Part shown: positions 43,076 to 52,475 of the stretch, piece by piece
How the letters are laid out: each line of letters begins with the position of its first letter
How positions within the stretch are numbered: the stretch's first letter is position 1
NCBI GenBank assembly: GCA_963829725.1
Contig: CAWHJW010000021.1
Location: forward strand, 310,001 to 374,000
Origin: RYN-230 sp963829725
GTDB lineage: Bacteria > Actinomycetota > Actinomycetes > Streptosporangiales > Streptosporangiaceae
Length of the DNA: 64,000 nucleotides
Reading direction: 5' to 3'
Notes under the pieces: generated by a model
The model's database searches: none
Told to the model about the DNA's origin: nothing
Seen by the model: the letters and a program-made list of their open reading frames with translations, nothing else
Position numbers and translations under genes: made by a program

Positions 43076-45055
43076 TTGTCCTACGACGCACGTTCGATCA
43101 CGGTCCTGGAGGGCCTTGAGGCGGTACGCAAGCGTCCCGGTATGTATATCGGCTCGACCGGTGAGCGCGGCCTGCACCATCTCGTTTACGAGGTGGTGGA
43201 CAACGCGGTGGACGAGGCCCTGGGGGGCTACGCCGACCGCATCGACGTCACCCTCCTCGCCGATGGAGGCGTCCGGGTCATCGACAACGGGCGCGGTATC
43301 CCGGTCGATGAGCACCCGGTAGAGAAGCGGCCCGCGGTCGAGGTCGTGCTGACCACGCTGCACGCGGGCGGGAAGTTCGACGGCAAGTCCTACGCCGTCT
43401 CCGGGGGCCTGCACGGCGTGGGCGTGTCGGTGGTCAACGCGCTGTCGCGCCGGCTGGAGGTGGACATCCGCCGGGACGGGTTCGTGTGGCGGCAGGCCTA
43501 TGAGCGGAGCCACCCGGCCACCCCGCTGACCCGCGGCGAGCCGACCGACGAGACCGGCACCACAGTCACCTTCTGGCCCGACGGCTCCATCTTCGAGACC
43601 ACCGACTGGAACTTCGAGACGCTGTCCAGACGGCTCCAGGAGATGGCCTTCCTCAACAAGGGCCTGACCATCAACCTGACCGATGAGCGGCCCGAGCATG
43701 CCTCGGTCGGCGATGAGGGGGCCGGCCCCAGCGAACCCGGTGAGCCCGGGGACCCGCGGACCGTGACCTACCGCTACGACGGCGGCATCGCCGACTTCGT
43801 GCGCCACCTGAACGCGTCCAAGGAGCCGGTGCACGCCACCGTGATCGACTTCGGTGACGACGGTGACGGCATCTCGGCGGAGATCGCGATGCAGTGGAAC
43901 GCCAGTTACTCCGAATCGGTGCACACGTTCGCCAACACGATCAACACGGCCGAGGGCGGCACCCACGAGGAGGGCTTCCGGGCCGCGCTCACCTCGATCG
44001 TGAACCGGTACGCCAAGGAGCAGAAGCTGCTCCGGGAGAAGGACGACAACCTGACCGGGGAGGACGTCCGCGAGGGCCTCGCCGCGATCATCCACGTCAA
44101 GCTGGCCAACCCGCAGTTCGAGGGGCAGACCAAGACCAAGCTCGGCAACACCGAGGCCAAGTCATTCGTGCAGAAGGCGGTCAACGACCACCTGCGGGAC
44201 TGGTTCGAGCGCAATCCTGGCGAGGCCAAGGACATCATCACCAAGGCCACGCAGGCCGCCCGGGCCCGGATCGCGGCCCGCCAGGCCCGCGACCTGACCC
44301 GGCGCAAGGGCCTGCTGGAGTCTTCGTCACTGCCCGGGAAGCTGTCCGACTGCCAGTCCGGCGACCCTGAGAAGTGCGAGATCTACGTGGTGGAGGGCGA
44401 CTCGGCGGGCGGCTCGGCCAAGCAGGGCCGGAACCCGGAGTTCCAGGCCATCCTGCCGCTCCGCGGCAAGATCCTCAACGTGGAGAAGTCCCGGATCGAC
44501 CGGGTGCTGAAGAACAACGAGGTCCAGGCGATGATCACCGCGCTGGGCACCGGCATCCACGACGACTTCGATATTTCCAAGCTGCGCTACTACAAGATCG
44601 TCCTGATGGCCGACGCGGATGTGGACGGCCAGCACATCACCACGCTGCTGCTCACCCTGCTGTTCCGGTTCATGAAGCCGCTCATCGAGGCCGGCCATGT
44701 GTACCTGGCCCAGCCACCGCTCTACAAGATCAAGTGGGAGGGGCGCGGAGTCGAGCCGGGGTACGCCTACTCCGACCGTGAGCGCGACGCGCTGATCCAG
44801 GCGGGCATCGCCGCTGGCCGGCGGGACCCCCGCCCGAAGGACGGCGTTCAGCGGTACAAGGGCCTCGGTGAGATGAACGCGGCCGAGCTCTGGGAAACCA
44901 CGATGAACCCCGCGAACCGGGTACTGCGCCAGGTGACGGTCGATGACGCGGCCCAGGCGGATGAGCTGTTCAGCGTGCTGATGGGCGAGGACGTGGAGGC
45001 ACGCCGGGCGTTCATCCAGCGCAATGCGAAGGACGTCAGGTTCCTGGACATCTAG
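43076..45055 (+). CDS. gyrB: DNA gyrase subunit B
   Basis: A 659-residue GHKL ATPase subunit. Near the start are EGLEAVRKRPGMYIGSTGER and VVDNAVDEALGGYADRID; the ATP lid has KFDGKSYAVSGGLHGVGVSV; the TOPRIM region has YVVEGDSAGGSAKQGRN and LMADADVDGQHITTLLL. It pairs with GyrA to introduce negative supercoils. TTG 43076 is chosen because GAGGAG lies seven bases upstream. A TAAAAT at about 42993 could be a promoter -10 element. Confidence 0.97.
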   Translation: MSYDARSITVLEGLEAVRKRPGMYIGSTGERGLHHLVYEVVDNAVDEALGGYADRIDVTLLADGGVRVIDNGRGIPVDEHPVEKRPAVEVVLTTLHAGGKFDGKSYAVSGGLHGVGVSVVNALSRRLEVDIRRDGFVWRQAYERSHPATPLTRGEPTDETGTTVTFWPDGSIFETTDWNFETLSRRLQEMAFLNKGLTINLTDERPEHASVGDEGAGPSEPGEPGDPRTVTYRYDGGIADFVRHLNASKEPVHATVIDFGDDGDGISAEIAMQWNASYSESVHTFANTINTAEGGTHEEGFRAALTSIVNRYAKEQKLLREKDDNLTGEDVREGLAAIIHVKLANPQFEGQTKTKLGNTEAKSFVQKAVNDHLRDWFERNPGEAKDIITKATQAARARIAARQARDLTRRKGLLESSSLPGKLSDCQSGDPEKCEIYVVEGDSAGGSAKQGRNPEFQAILPLRGKILNVEKSRIDRVLKNNEVQAMITALGTGIHDDFDISKLRYYKIVLMADADVDGQHITTLLLTLLFRFMKPLIEAGHVYLAQPPLYKIKWEGRGVEPGYAYSDRERDALIQAGIAAGRRDPRPKDGVQRYKGLGEMNAAELWETTMNPANRVLRQVTVDDAAQADELFSVLMGEDVEARRAFIQRNAKDVRFLDI

Positions 45056-45137
45056 GCGCCCGGGGGACCGCGTACCGCGGATCCGGTGCGCTGGAGGACC
45101 TGGTCGACGGCCAATGAATGATGGAAGAGGTTGACAC

Positions 45138-47765
45138 GTGACCGACGTGGACTCGGGAGGCGCTCCGCCGCCGCAGCATGACCGGACCGAGCCGGTCGAC
45201 ATCCAGGTCGAGATGCAGCGCAGCTACATCGACTACGCGATGTCGGTCATCGTCGGGCGCGCCCTGCCGGACGTCCGGGACGGGCTCAAGCCCGTGCACA
45301 CCCGCGTGCTGTGGGCGATGTACGACGGCGGCTACCGGCCCGATCGTGGCTACTCCAAGTGCGCCCGGGTGGTCGGCGACGTGATGGGCAACTACCATCC
45401 GCACGGCGACTCCTCGATCTATGACGCGCTGGTCCGGCTGGCCCAGCCATGGTCGATGCGGATGCCCCTGGTCAACAGCCAGGGCAACTTCGGCTCGCCG
45501 GGCAACGACCCGCCCGCCGCCATGCGGTACACGGAGTGCCGGCTGGCCCCGCTGGCTATGGAGATGCTCCGGGACATCGACAAGGACACTGTCAACTTCC
45601 GGCCCAACTACGACGGGCGTGGCGGCGAGCCTGTCGTACTGCCCGCCCGGTTCCCGAACCTGCTGATCAACGGGTCGCAGGGCATCGCGGTCGGGATGGC
45701 GACCAACATCCCCACGCACAACCTGCGCGAGGTGGCCGCGGGCGTCCAGTGGTACCTGGAGCACTTCGATGCCACCGACGAGGAACTGCTGGAAGCGCTG
45801 ATCGAGCGGGTCAAGGGACCCGACTTCCCCACCCGCGGGCTGATCGTCGGCCGCCGCGGCATCGAGGACGCCTACCGGGCCGGCCGCGGCTCGATCACCA
45901 TGCGCGCGGTGGTGGACATCGACGAGGACGCCCGGGGCCGGGCCTGCCTGATCGTCACCGAGCTGCCCTACCAGGTGAACCCGGACAACCTGGCCACGAA
46001 GATCGCGGAACTGGTCCGGGACGGCCGGGTCGGCGGCATCGCCGACATCCGGGACGAGAGCAGCGGCCGCACCGGCCAGCGGCTGGTGATCATCCTGAAG
46101 CGGGACGCCGTCGCCAAGGTCGTGCTCAACAACCTGTACAAGCACACGCAGCTGCAGGACACTTTCGGCGCGAACATGCTCGCGCTGGTCGACGGCGTGC
46201 CCCGCACGCTGCGTCTGGATCAGATGATCCGGTACTGGGTCGAGCACCAGATCGAGGTCATCGTCCGGCGCACCCGTTACCTGCTGCGCCAGGCCCAGGA
46301 GCGGGCGCACATCGTCAGCGCGCTGCTCAAGGCGATCGACCGGATCGACGAGGTCATCGCCCTGATCCGGGGCAGCGAGTCAGCCGCGACCGCGCAGCAG
46401 GGCCTGATGACGCTGCTGGAGATCGACGAACTCCAGGCCCGCGCGATCCTTGACATGCAGCTGCGCCGGCTGGCCGCCCTGGAGCGGCAGGCCCTGGTCA
46501 GCGAGTACGAAGAGCTGATGGCGAAGATCGCCGACTACGAGGCCATCCTGGCGTCGCCCGAGCGGCAGCGGCAGATCGTCAGCGACGAGCTCGGCGAGAT
46601 CGTGGCCAAGTACGGCGATGAGCGGCGCACCCAGATCATCCCCTACGACGGCGACGTGACCGACGAGGACCTGATCGCCGAGGAAGACGTCGTCGTCACC
46701 ATCACCCACGGCGGCTACGCCAAGCGCACCAAGACCGACCTGTACCGGGCGCAGCGGCGGGGCGGCAAGGGAGTGCGCGGCGCGCAGCTGCGCACCGACG
46801 ACATCGTGGACCACTTCTTCGTGACCACGACACACCGCTGGATCCTGTTCTTCACCAACAAGGGGCGGGTCTACCGGGCTAAGGCCTACGAGCTGCCGGA
46901 CACGGCGCGGGATGCCCGCGGCCAGCACGTCGCCAACCTGCTCGCCTTCCAGCCGGACGAGCGGATCGCCGAGGTACTCGCCATCCCCGACTACCAGGTA
47001 GCTCCTTACCTGGTGATCGCCACCCGCACTGGCCTGGTGAAGAAGACGCTGCTGACCGACTACGACTCCCCCCGCTCCGGCGGCATCATCGCGATCAACC
47101 TGCGGGAGGATGACGAGGTCATCTCGGCCCGGCTGGTCTCGCCGGACGAGGACCTGCTGATGGTCAGCCGCCAGGCACAGGCTATCCGGTTCCACGCCAG
47201 CGATGAGGCGCTCCGCCCGATGGGCCGGGCCACCTCCGGGGTAATCGGGATGCGGTTCACCGACGGCGACGAGCTGCTGGACATGCACGTGCTGCGGAAC
47301 GGCGCGGACGTCATGGTGGCCACCGATGGCGGCTACGCCAAGCGGACGCCCGCCGACCAGTACCCGGTGCAAGGCCGCGGCGGCCGCGGCGTGCTCACGG
47401 CGCGGGTCACCGACGACCGCGGTCAGCTGGTCGGCGCGCTGATGGTGCACCCGGAAGATGAGGTGTTCGCGATGACCTCGTCGGGCGGGGTCATCCGCAC
47501 CTCGGCCGCCGAGGTCAAGCTGTCGGGCCGCCAGACCATGGGTGTGCGGCTGATGAACCTCGCCCCCGGTGACAGCGTGGTGGCCATCGCCCGCAACGCT
47601 GAATCCACCATGGATGTCGAGGCCGACGCTGACGAGGACGCTGAGGCCGGAGTGGTGGCTGAGGACGCCGTGGCTCTTGATGCCGCAGCGCCCGATGCCG
47701 CCGCCGGCGATGTTCCGGCCGCTGAGGCCGGCCTGGATGAGGATGACCCGGGGACAGCCGGGTAG
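45138..47765 (+). CDS. gyrA: DNA gyrase subunit A
   Basis: An 875-residue subunit. The quinolone-determining region reads NYHPHGDSSIYDALVRLAQP, with Ser and Asp at the positions equal to E. coli 83 and 87 (wild-type-like). The catalytic tyrosine is in AAMRYTECRL. The C-terminal beta-pinwheel repeats include the GyrA box QRRGGKGVRG and related VQGRGGRGVL. The last 45 residues are an acidic tail (DADEDAEAGVV). It begins with GTG 45138 after AGAGG, 82 bases from gyrB. Confidence 0.97.
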   Translation: MTDVDSGGAPPPQHDRTEPVDIQVEMQRSYIDYAMSVIVGRALPDVRDGLKPVHTRVLWAMYDGGYRPDRGYSKCARVVGDVMGNYHPHGDSSIYDALVRLAQPWSMRMPLVNSQGNFGSPGNDPPAAMRYTECRLAPLAMEMLRDIDKDTVNFRPNYDGRGGEPVVLPARFPNLLINGSQGIAVGMATNIPTHNLREVAAGVQWYLEHFDATDEELLEALIERVKGPDFPTRGLIVGRRGIEDAYRAGRGSITMRAVVDIDEDARGRACLIVTELPYQVNPDNLATKIAELVRDGRVGGIADIRDESSGRTGQRLVIILKRDAVAKVVLNNLYKHTQLQDTFGANMLALVDGVPRTLRLDQMIRYWVEHQIEVIVRRTRYLLRQAQERAHIVSALLKAIDRIDEVIALIRGSESAATAQQGLMTLLEIDELQARAILDMQLRRLAALERQALVSEYEELMAKIADYEAILASPERQRQIVSDELGEIVAKYGDERRTQIIPYDGDVTDEDLIAEEDVVVTITHGGYAKRTKTDLYRAQRRGGKGVRGAQLRTDDIVDHFFVTTTHRWILFFTNKGRVYRAKAYELPDTARDARGQHVANLLAFQPDERIAEVLAIPDYQVAPYLVIATRTGLVKKTLLTDYDSPRSGGIIAINLREDDEVISARLVSPDEDLLMVSRQAQAIRFHASDEALRPMGRATSGVIGMRFTDGDELLDMHVLRNGADVMVATDGGYAKRTPADQYPVQGRGGRGVLTARVTDDRGQLVGALMVHPEDEVFAMTSSGGVIRTSAAEVKLSGRQTMGVRLMNLAPGDSVVAIARNAESTMDVEADADEDAEAGVVAEDAVALDAAAPDAAAGDVPAAEAGLDEDDPGTAG

Positions 47766-47849
47766 GGACCCGACCTGCGCATCGTGCAGGTCACGGTGGG
47801 ATGACAGCCGGGCCGATGGAGGCAACGGGATGACAGCCGGGGACGTCTA

Positions 47850-48791
47850 ATGGGTAGCCACTCAGACAGCGACGAGCCCCGGACGGGAACGTATCTCCCA
47901 TTCGGAGATAACCTCGTAGGTAATCTTCCCGAGGAGGACGGGGTGGATAATCGCACGGAGCCGCCGTCGTGGCTGCCTGAGGGGGCGCGGCCAAGCACGG
48001 GGACGGATGCCGATTTGCGCACCCCGCAAGACGGGGAAGCCGGGCAGGCGGGGTCATCCGACGCTTCCGATTACTCCTTCGGCCGGGAGACTTCCTACCA
48101 GAACGGCCAGGACACCACGTCCAGCCAGCAGGGCGCGGGAGCAGGATACGGCTACGGGGACGAGACACCAGAGGAGGCCACCGGCATAGTGCCTCCGTAC
48201 CCGGTCCCGATGAGCGAGGCGGGTGCCGAGCCGGCCAGCACCACCCAGCAGCCGCTGCCCGCCCAGGACACCCTGGGACCGCGTGACTCCGCCAACCGGA
48301 CGACCACCTTCTCGGCCGCGCCGCGGGGCCGGTACATGGCGGACGCGCCCGCCGCGGGGACGGTGGCGGGTGCCGCGGCCACCGGCCCGGGGCCGCGGCC
48401 TGGCCCGGGAGGCCAGGCTCAGGCCCGCCGGGCCGACCTCGTCGTGGCCCGGCTGGAGCCGTGGTCGGTGATGAAGTTCAGCTTCCTTATGTCCCTGGTG
48501 GCCTGGGTGGTGCTGTTCGTCGCGGTGGCCTTCCTGTATTTCGTGCTATCCAGCCTGGGCGTGTTCTCCTCGCTGCAGCACACCCTGGGCAGTGTTACGT
48601 CCAGTTCCGGGTCCTCCGGGGTGAACCTTGCGCACTGGTTCTCCGCCTCACGCATCCTCGGGTACACCATGCTGCTGGGCGCGGTGAACATCGTCCTGAT
48701 CACGGCCCTGTCCACGGTCGGCGCGATGATCTACAACCTGGTCACCCGCATGGGCGGCGGTATCGAGGTCACGCTCCGGGAGACCGACTGA
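47850..48791 (+). CDS. DUF3566 membrane protein
   Basis: A 313-residue protein with a disordered 200-residue N-terminus and a DUF3566 domain: RLEPWSVMKFSFLMSLVAWV, a second helix around ILGYTMLLGAVNIVLITALS, then YNLVTRMGGGIEVTLRETD. The family is found after gyrA in actinobacteria and one homologue is linked to FtsZ regulation in corynebacteria (CrgA-like neighbourhood is not seen here). GTG 47943 with GAGGAGG upstream is an alternative start. Confidence 0.88.
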   Translation: MGSHSDSDEPRTGTYLPFGDNLVGNLPEEDGVDNRTEPPSWLPEGARPSTGTDADLRTPQDGEAGQAGSSDASDYSFGRETSYQNGQDTTSSQQGAGAGYGYGDETPEEATGIVPPYPVPMSEAGAEPASTTQQPLPAQDTLGPRDSANRTTTFSAAPRGRYMADAPAAGTVAGAAATGPGPRPGPGGQAQARRADLVVARLEPWSVMKFSFLMSLVAWVVLFVAVAFLYFVLSSLGVFSSLQHTLGSVTSSSGSSGVNLAHWFSASRILGYTMLLGAVNIVLITALSTVGAMIYNLVTRMGGGIEVTLRETD

Positions 48792-48867
48792 CGCGGTAAC
48801 CCCCCCGAATGCGGTAACCTATCCCGGCGGCATTCCGCGGGGCTGCATGAGCCTCCCGGGCCGCCAA

Positions 48868-48941
48868 GGGCGTATAGCTCAGTCGGTTAGAGCGCCTCCC
48901 TGATAAGGAGGAGGTCCGTGGTTCAAGTCCACGTACGCCCA
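48868..48941 (+). tRNA. tRNA-Ile (anticodon GAT)
   Basis: A 74-base cloverleaf: acceptor GGGCGTA paired with TACGCCC, D arm AGCTCAGTCGGTTAGAGC, anticodon stem CCTCC/GGAGG with loop CTGATAA (GAT at 48902-48904), T arm CGTGGTTCAAGTCCACG and discriminator A. The 3' CCA is not encoded (next bases are CCCACC). This tRNA follows DUF3566 in many actinobacteria. Confidence 0.97.
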
Positions 48942-48959
48942 CCCACCTCACATCCCCGG

Positions 48960-49219
48960 CCGAACGCCTCTGGGTCAGTGAAGACGACCAGGTCGAATTC
49001 GAGCCCCTTTGAGAGTTCCGGGGTCAGCGCCCGGACGCGGGACGTCGCCCGGAACGCGGGATCGCCGATGACGCAGGCGATCCCGTCGGCATGCGCGGCG
49101 AGCCAGGTGTCGAGGATCGAGCCCAGATCCGAAGCAGAGCCGTGGACGACCGGGACGCCGGTGCTGCGGATGGAGGCAGGCACGTTGGCGTCCGGGAGCA
49201 CGGCCCGGATGTAGTTCAT
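48960..49219 (-). pseudogene. C-terminal fragment of a HelD/UvrD-like helicase next to tRNA-Ile
   Basis: The reverse strand gives VPVVHGSASDLGSILDTWLA, GIACVIGDPAFRATSRVRAL and TPELSKGLEFDLVVFTDPEA. This resembles the end of helicase domain 2 in HelD/HelR-type RNA-polymerase-recycling motors. Only about 80 residues exist; the frame then runs into the tRNA. The rest of the helicase is absent from the window, so this is a gene remnant, perhaps left by a recombination at the tRNA. Confidence 0.6.
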
Positions 49220-49412
49220 CGAGGTGACGCGAGGACGGAGCGCGTGAGTAGGCCGCCAGCAGGACAGCGGCTACCAGGCAGCCCACCACGAGCCCGGCCA
49301 GGTGGAGCGGGCCCGGGTACCGGACTGCCCTCCAGATGACCCATGCTGCGAGCAGCACCAGCGAGGCAGCCCGCCAGCGCCGCTCGGGCGAGACGATACG
49401 AAAGGTCGGCAT
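48975..49412 (-). CDS. Possible small membrane protein, doubtful
   Basis: From the ATG at 49412 the frame encodes FRIVSPERRWRAASLVLLAA then two hydrophobic segments (SLVLLAAWVIWRAV and LAGLVVGCLVAAVLLAAY). The first 65 codons look like a two-helix membrane protein, while the remaining 80 overlap the helicase fragment in another frame and look like noise. It may be a truncated gene fused to remnant DNA. Confidence 0.25.
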   Translation of the reverse strand: MPTFRIVSPERRWRAASLVLLAAWVIWRAVRYPGPLHLAGLVVGCLVAAVLLAAYSRAPSSRHLDELHPGRAPGRQRACLHPQHRRPGRPRLCFGSGLDPRHLARRACRRDRLRHRRSRVPGDVPRPGADPGTLKGARIRPGRLH

Positions 49413-49627
49413 TCGCGTCCTGCCGGGTGGGATTAGTCTCCGGACCGGCCGGCCACCGCCCGGCGGCCGCCCGGACTGATCGACAATTATCCTGCCGTGA
49501 CCAGGTGAGCTGGCTAGAGACGCGCACGGCATAGTGCGGCTTGTAGCGCCGCAGGCGGCCGCGGGGCGGTCAGCGCCTGGTAGACCGCCGTGGCGGGCGC
49601 ACGGATAGGTCCCGGGCGCCAGGCTAC

Positions 49628-49972
49628 TCACCAGCCGAGCTCGGTGAGCCGGTCGTCGTCGATGCCGAAGTGGTGGCCCACCTCGTGAACGACGGTGCGG
49701 CGCACCTGCTCCACCACCTCCGCCTCGGTCCGGCAGATCGCGCAGATGGCCTGCCGGTAGATGGTGATCCGGTCCGGCAGCACGCCCGCGTACTGGGTGG
49801 TCCGGCTGGTCAGCGGGATGCCCTGGTACAGGCCGAGCAGGCCCGGCGGGCCGGGGTCGTGCTCGACGGTGACAGCCACGTTGCGCATCAGCCGTCCCAG
49901 GTTCTCCGGGAGGCTGTCCAGCGCGGTGCCGACCATCTCCTCGAAGCGGGCCGGCTCGACATCGATCACCAT
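49628..49972 (-). CDS. Zincin-like metallopeptidase family protein
   Basis: A 114-residue protein of the metallopeptidase family PF06262 (zincin type). The zinc motif VVHEVGHHFGIDDDRL has His96, Glu97 and His100, with an Asp at 105 fitting an extended HExxHxxGxxD site. The remainder (FEEMVGTALDSLPENLGRLM, LPDRITIYRQAI) is typical. The target is unknown. It stands alone on the minus strand. Confidence 0.9.
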   Translation of the reverse strand: MVIDVEPARFEEMVGTALDSLPENLGRLMRNVAVTVEHDPGPPGLLGLYQGIPLTSRTTQYAGVLPDRITIYRQAICAICRTEAEVVEQVRRTVVHEVGHHFGIDDDRLTELGW

Positions 49973-50055
49973 GTCATTGTCGGCCGGCCGAGCGCAGCCT
50001 GCGCCACGCCCCCGATAAGAGAACGCTTAATCGCCGGTCGCCGTAATCACCGGCA

Positions 50056-50096
50056 CCGCCTACAGTCGGCCTCAGGCCGGGTACCCGCCTACAGTC
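50056..50096 (+). repeat. Short direct repeat before the coxD-type operon
   Basis: CCGCCTACAGTC occurs at 50056-50067 and again at 50085-50096, start-to-start distance 29 bases. The pair ends about 40 bases before the first gene of the plus-strand CODH accessory operon and could be a regulator site. Confidence 0.4.
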
Positions 50097-50137
50097 AGGC
50101 GTAAGGCAGATCACCCGCCGGGAAGGTACATGACGCG

Positions 50138-50407
50138 ATGAGCCAGCAGCCGGACCAGCGCCCGGACGAGGCCCTGGACGTACTCCGCACCGTCTGGGGC
50201 GCCCAGGGCCAGACCCGCGCCGACCTGGATGAGGACTGCGGGACGAAGTCCTGCAAGCGGATGGCGGACATCAACTTCGACGGGATGGCCGCGGAGGATG
50301 AGGACCTGCGCACCGCCTGGCGGGACCGGCTGGCCCGGGAGGGCAAGCTCGCCGCCGCGGGCGGCTCGATCCGGGACTTGGTGCTCGGCTCGCCGGACGC
50401 CCGCTGA
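50138..50407 (+). CDS. Small hypothetical protein at head of CODH accessory operon
   Basis: An 89-residue acidic protein with QRPDEALDVLRTVWGAQGQT, two cysteines in DEDCGTKSCKRMAD, and AAGGSIRDLVLGSPDAR. No family recognised and no membrane helix. It ends eight bases before the CoxD-type gene on the same strand, so it probably belongs to the same transcript. GGGAAGG lies before the ATG. Confidence 0.6.
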   Translation: MSQQPDQRPDEALDVLRTVWGAQGQTRADLDEDCGTKSCKRMADINFDGMAAEDEDLRTAWRDRLAREGKLAAAGGSIRDLVLGSPDAR

Positions 50408-50415
50408 GGGGCGGG

Positions 50416-51291
50416 ATGGACTACCCGGACAACGTCGCCGGGCTCACTGGCATCCTGCACTCCCATGGCTACCTGGCCGACCGGGGCCTGGCTACCTCGC
50501 TGCTGCTGGCCATGTCGCTGCAGCGCCCGATCCTGCTCGAAGGCGAGGTCGGGGTGGGCAAGACCGAGGTCGCCAAGGTGCTCGCGGCGGCCTTCGGCCG
50601 GCGGCTGATCCGGCTGCAGTGCTACGAGGGCATCGACACCAGCCAGGCCCTGTACGAGTGGGACTACGCCCGCCAGATGCTCTACGTCCGCGCCTTGTCC
50701 GACCGGCACGCCGCGGATGAGGAGGCGGTGGACAAGGTCTTCGGCCCCCGGTTCCTGCTGGAGCGGCCGCTGCTCGACGCGGTCCGGGCCGGTGACCAGG
50801 CGGTGTTGCTCATCGACGAGGTGGACCGGGCCGACGACGAATTCGAGGCGTTCCTGCTCGAGGTGCTGTCCGACTTCCAGATCACGATCCCCGAGATCGG
50901 CACCATCCGGGCGCAGAGCCCGCCGCTGGTGCTGCTCACCTCCAACCGCACCCGCGAACTGCATGACGCGCTCAAGCGCCGCTGCCTTTACCACTGGATC
51001 GGCTACCCGCCCGCCGCCCGGGAGGTGGAGATCGTCCTGCTCCGGGCCCCCGGGGTGCCGGAGGCACTGGCCCGCAAGGTGGTCGCCGCGGTGAACCGGC
51101 TCCGCGAACTCGACCTGGCCAAGCCGCCGGGGGTGGCCGAGACCATCGACTGGGCCCGCACCCTGGACTTCCTGGGCGAGAGCGACCTTAGCCCGGAGGT
51201 AGCCAGTGACACGCTCGGCGCGGTGGTGAAGGAACGGGACGACACCGAACTGGTCCGGGACAACCTGGAGGAGATCACCTCCGGTGGGTGA
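50416..51291 (+). CDS. coxD: MoxR-type AAA+ ATPase, CoxD-like
   Basis: A 291-residue MoxR ATPase. Walker A GEVGVGKT is at residues 43-50, Walker B VLLIDEVDRADDEFEAFLLE near 133, and sensor 1 LLTSNRTRELHDALKRRCLY. In Afipia (Oligotropha) carboxidovorans CoxD acts as a chaperone in building the Mo-Cu centre of CO dehydrogenase. Its coupling with a VWA gene (eight-base overlap) and closeness to coxL support that role here. Confidence 0.88.
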   Translation: MDYPDNVAGLTGILHSHGYLADRGLATSLLLAMSLQRPILLEGEVGVGKTEVAKVLAAAFGRRLIRLQCYEGIDTSQALYEWDYARQMLYVRALSDRHAADEEAVDKVFGPRFLLERPLLDAVRAGDQAVLLIDEVDRADDEFEAFLLEVLSDFQITIPEIGTIRAQSPPLVLLTSNRTRELHDALKRRCLYHWIGYPPAAREVEIVLLRAPGVPEALARKVVAAVNRLRELDLAKPPGVAETIDWARTLDFLGESDLSPEVASDTLGAVVKERDDTELVRDNLEEITSGG

Positions 51292-52438
51292 GGGGGCCGC
51301 CGCCCCGGGAGTGCCGTTCATCCGGTTGCTCGCGGATTTCGCCGCGGAACTGCGCGCCGCGGGGCTCACCGCCGGCACCGGGGACCTGCTCGCCTACGGC
51401 CAGGCGATGAGCACCCTGGACCCGGCCGACCTGCTGGACCTGTACTGGGCCGGCCGGGCCACGCTGGTCAGCCGCCGGGACAGCATCGCCACCTTCGACA
51501 CGGTGTTCCGGCGGTTCTTCCTCGGTGCGCCCGGGCCGCTCGGTGACATCCTGACCCTGGCCGCGCAGCTCGGCCCGGCGGCGCAGTCCGTGCTGGAGGT
51601 CCCGGCCACCGAGCCGCTGCCCGCGGACCCGGCGGACGGCACCGAGGAGGAGGCAACCCTGGGCCTGATGGCGTCCGACGCCGAGGCCCTCCGGCACAAG
51701 GCCTTCGCTGCCTGCACCCCCGGCGAGCTGGCCGCCGTGCGCCGGATCATGCGCCGGATCCGGCTGGCGCCGCCGCGGCGGCGCACCCGCCGCACCGCCG
51801 CCGCGCCCGCGGGCCGCTCCCCCGACCTGCGCCGCATGGTGCGGGAATCGATGCGGACGGGTGGCGAGCCCGCTGGCCTGCACTGGCGGCAGCGCAAGAT
51901 CCGGCCCCGCCCGCTGATCCTGATCCTGGACGTGTCCGGCTCGATGGCCGACTACTCCCGGAACCTGCTCCAGTTCGCCTACTCGGCGAAACGGGCCGCC
52001 GCGCGGGTGGAGGTGTTCTGCTTCGGCACCCGGCTGACCCGGGTCACCCGGGCGCTGGACCGGCGCCGTCCCGACGACGCGCTGGAGCGCGCCGCCCAGG
52101 CCGTGTTCGACTGGGAGGGCGGCACCCGGATCGGGGCCAGCCTGGACGCCTTCGTCCGGGACTGGGGACGGCGCGGCCTGGCCCGCGGCGGGATCGTGGT
52201 CATCTGCTCCGACGGCCTGGACCGGGGCGACCCGGAGCTGCTGGCCACCGCGATGGAGCGGCTGGCCCGGCTCAGCCACCGGATCGTCTGGATGAACCCG
52301 CACAAGGGCGCGAACCGGGACTTCCGGCCTGCCACCCTGGGCATGCTGGTGGCCGCGCCGCACATCGACGTGCTGTTGTCCGGGCACGATCTGTCCAGCC
52401 TGGAAGAACTCGCTACGCTGCTGCCAAGGCTGTCGTGA
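51284..52438 (+). CDS. coxE: VWA domain protein, CoxE-like
   Basis: A 384-residue protein with a C-terminal von Willebrand factor A domain: PLILILDVSGSMADYSRN carries the MIDAS DxSxS at residues 216-220, and IVVICSDGLDRGDPELL the later MIDAS Asp. The N-terminal half (RLLADFAAELRAAGLTAGTG, FDTVFRRFFLG) is typical of CoxE/YeaD-like partners of MoxR ATPases. It starts with GTG 51284, overlapping coxD. Likely acts with CoxD in maturation of CO dehydrogenase. Confidence 0.88.
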   Translation: MGEGAAAPGVPFIRLLADFAAELRAAGLTAGTGDLLAYGQAMSTLDPADLLDLYWAGRATLVSRRDSIATFDTVFRRFFLGAPGPLGDILTLAAQLGPAAQSVLEVPATEPLPADPADGTEEEATLGLMASDAEALRHKAFAACTPGELAAVRRIMRRIRLAPPRRRTRRTAAAPAGRSPDLRRMVRESMRTGGEPAGLHWRQRKIRPRPLILILDVSGSMADYSRNLLQFAYSAKRAAARVEVFCFGTRLTRVTRALDRRRPDDALERAAQAVFDWEGGTRIGASLDAFVRDWGRRGLARGGIVVICSDGLDRGDPELLATAMERLARLSHRIVWMNPHKGANRDFRPATLGMLVAAPHIDVLLSGHDLSSLEELATLLPRLS

Positions 52439-52475
52439 AGGCCGGTGACGGCGGCCGGTGGTGAAGGAGCGCCCG

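Noticed and set aside
45387..45480. Possible quinolone-resistance substitutions in GyrA
   Set aside because: Ser and Asp are present at the key positions, as in susceptible species.
48868..50137. Prophage or integrative element at tRNA-Ile
   Set aside because: No integrase, excisionase or second copy of the tRNA end is visible in the window; only gene scraps are present.
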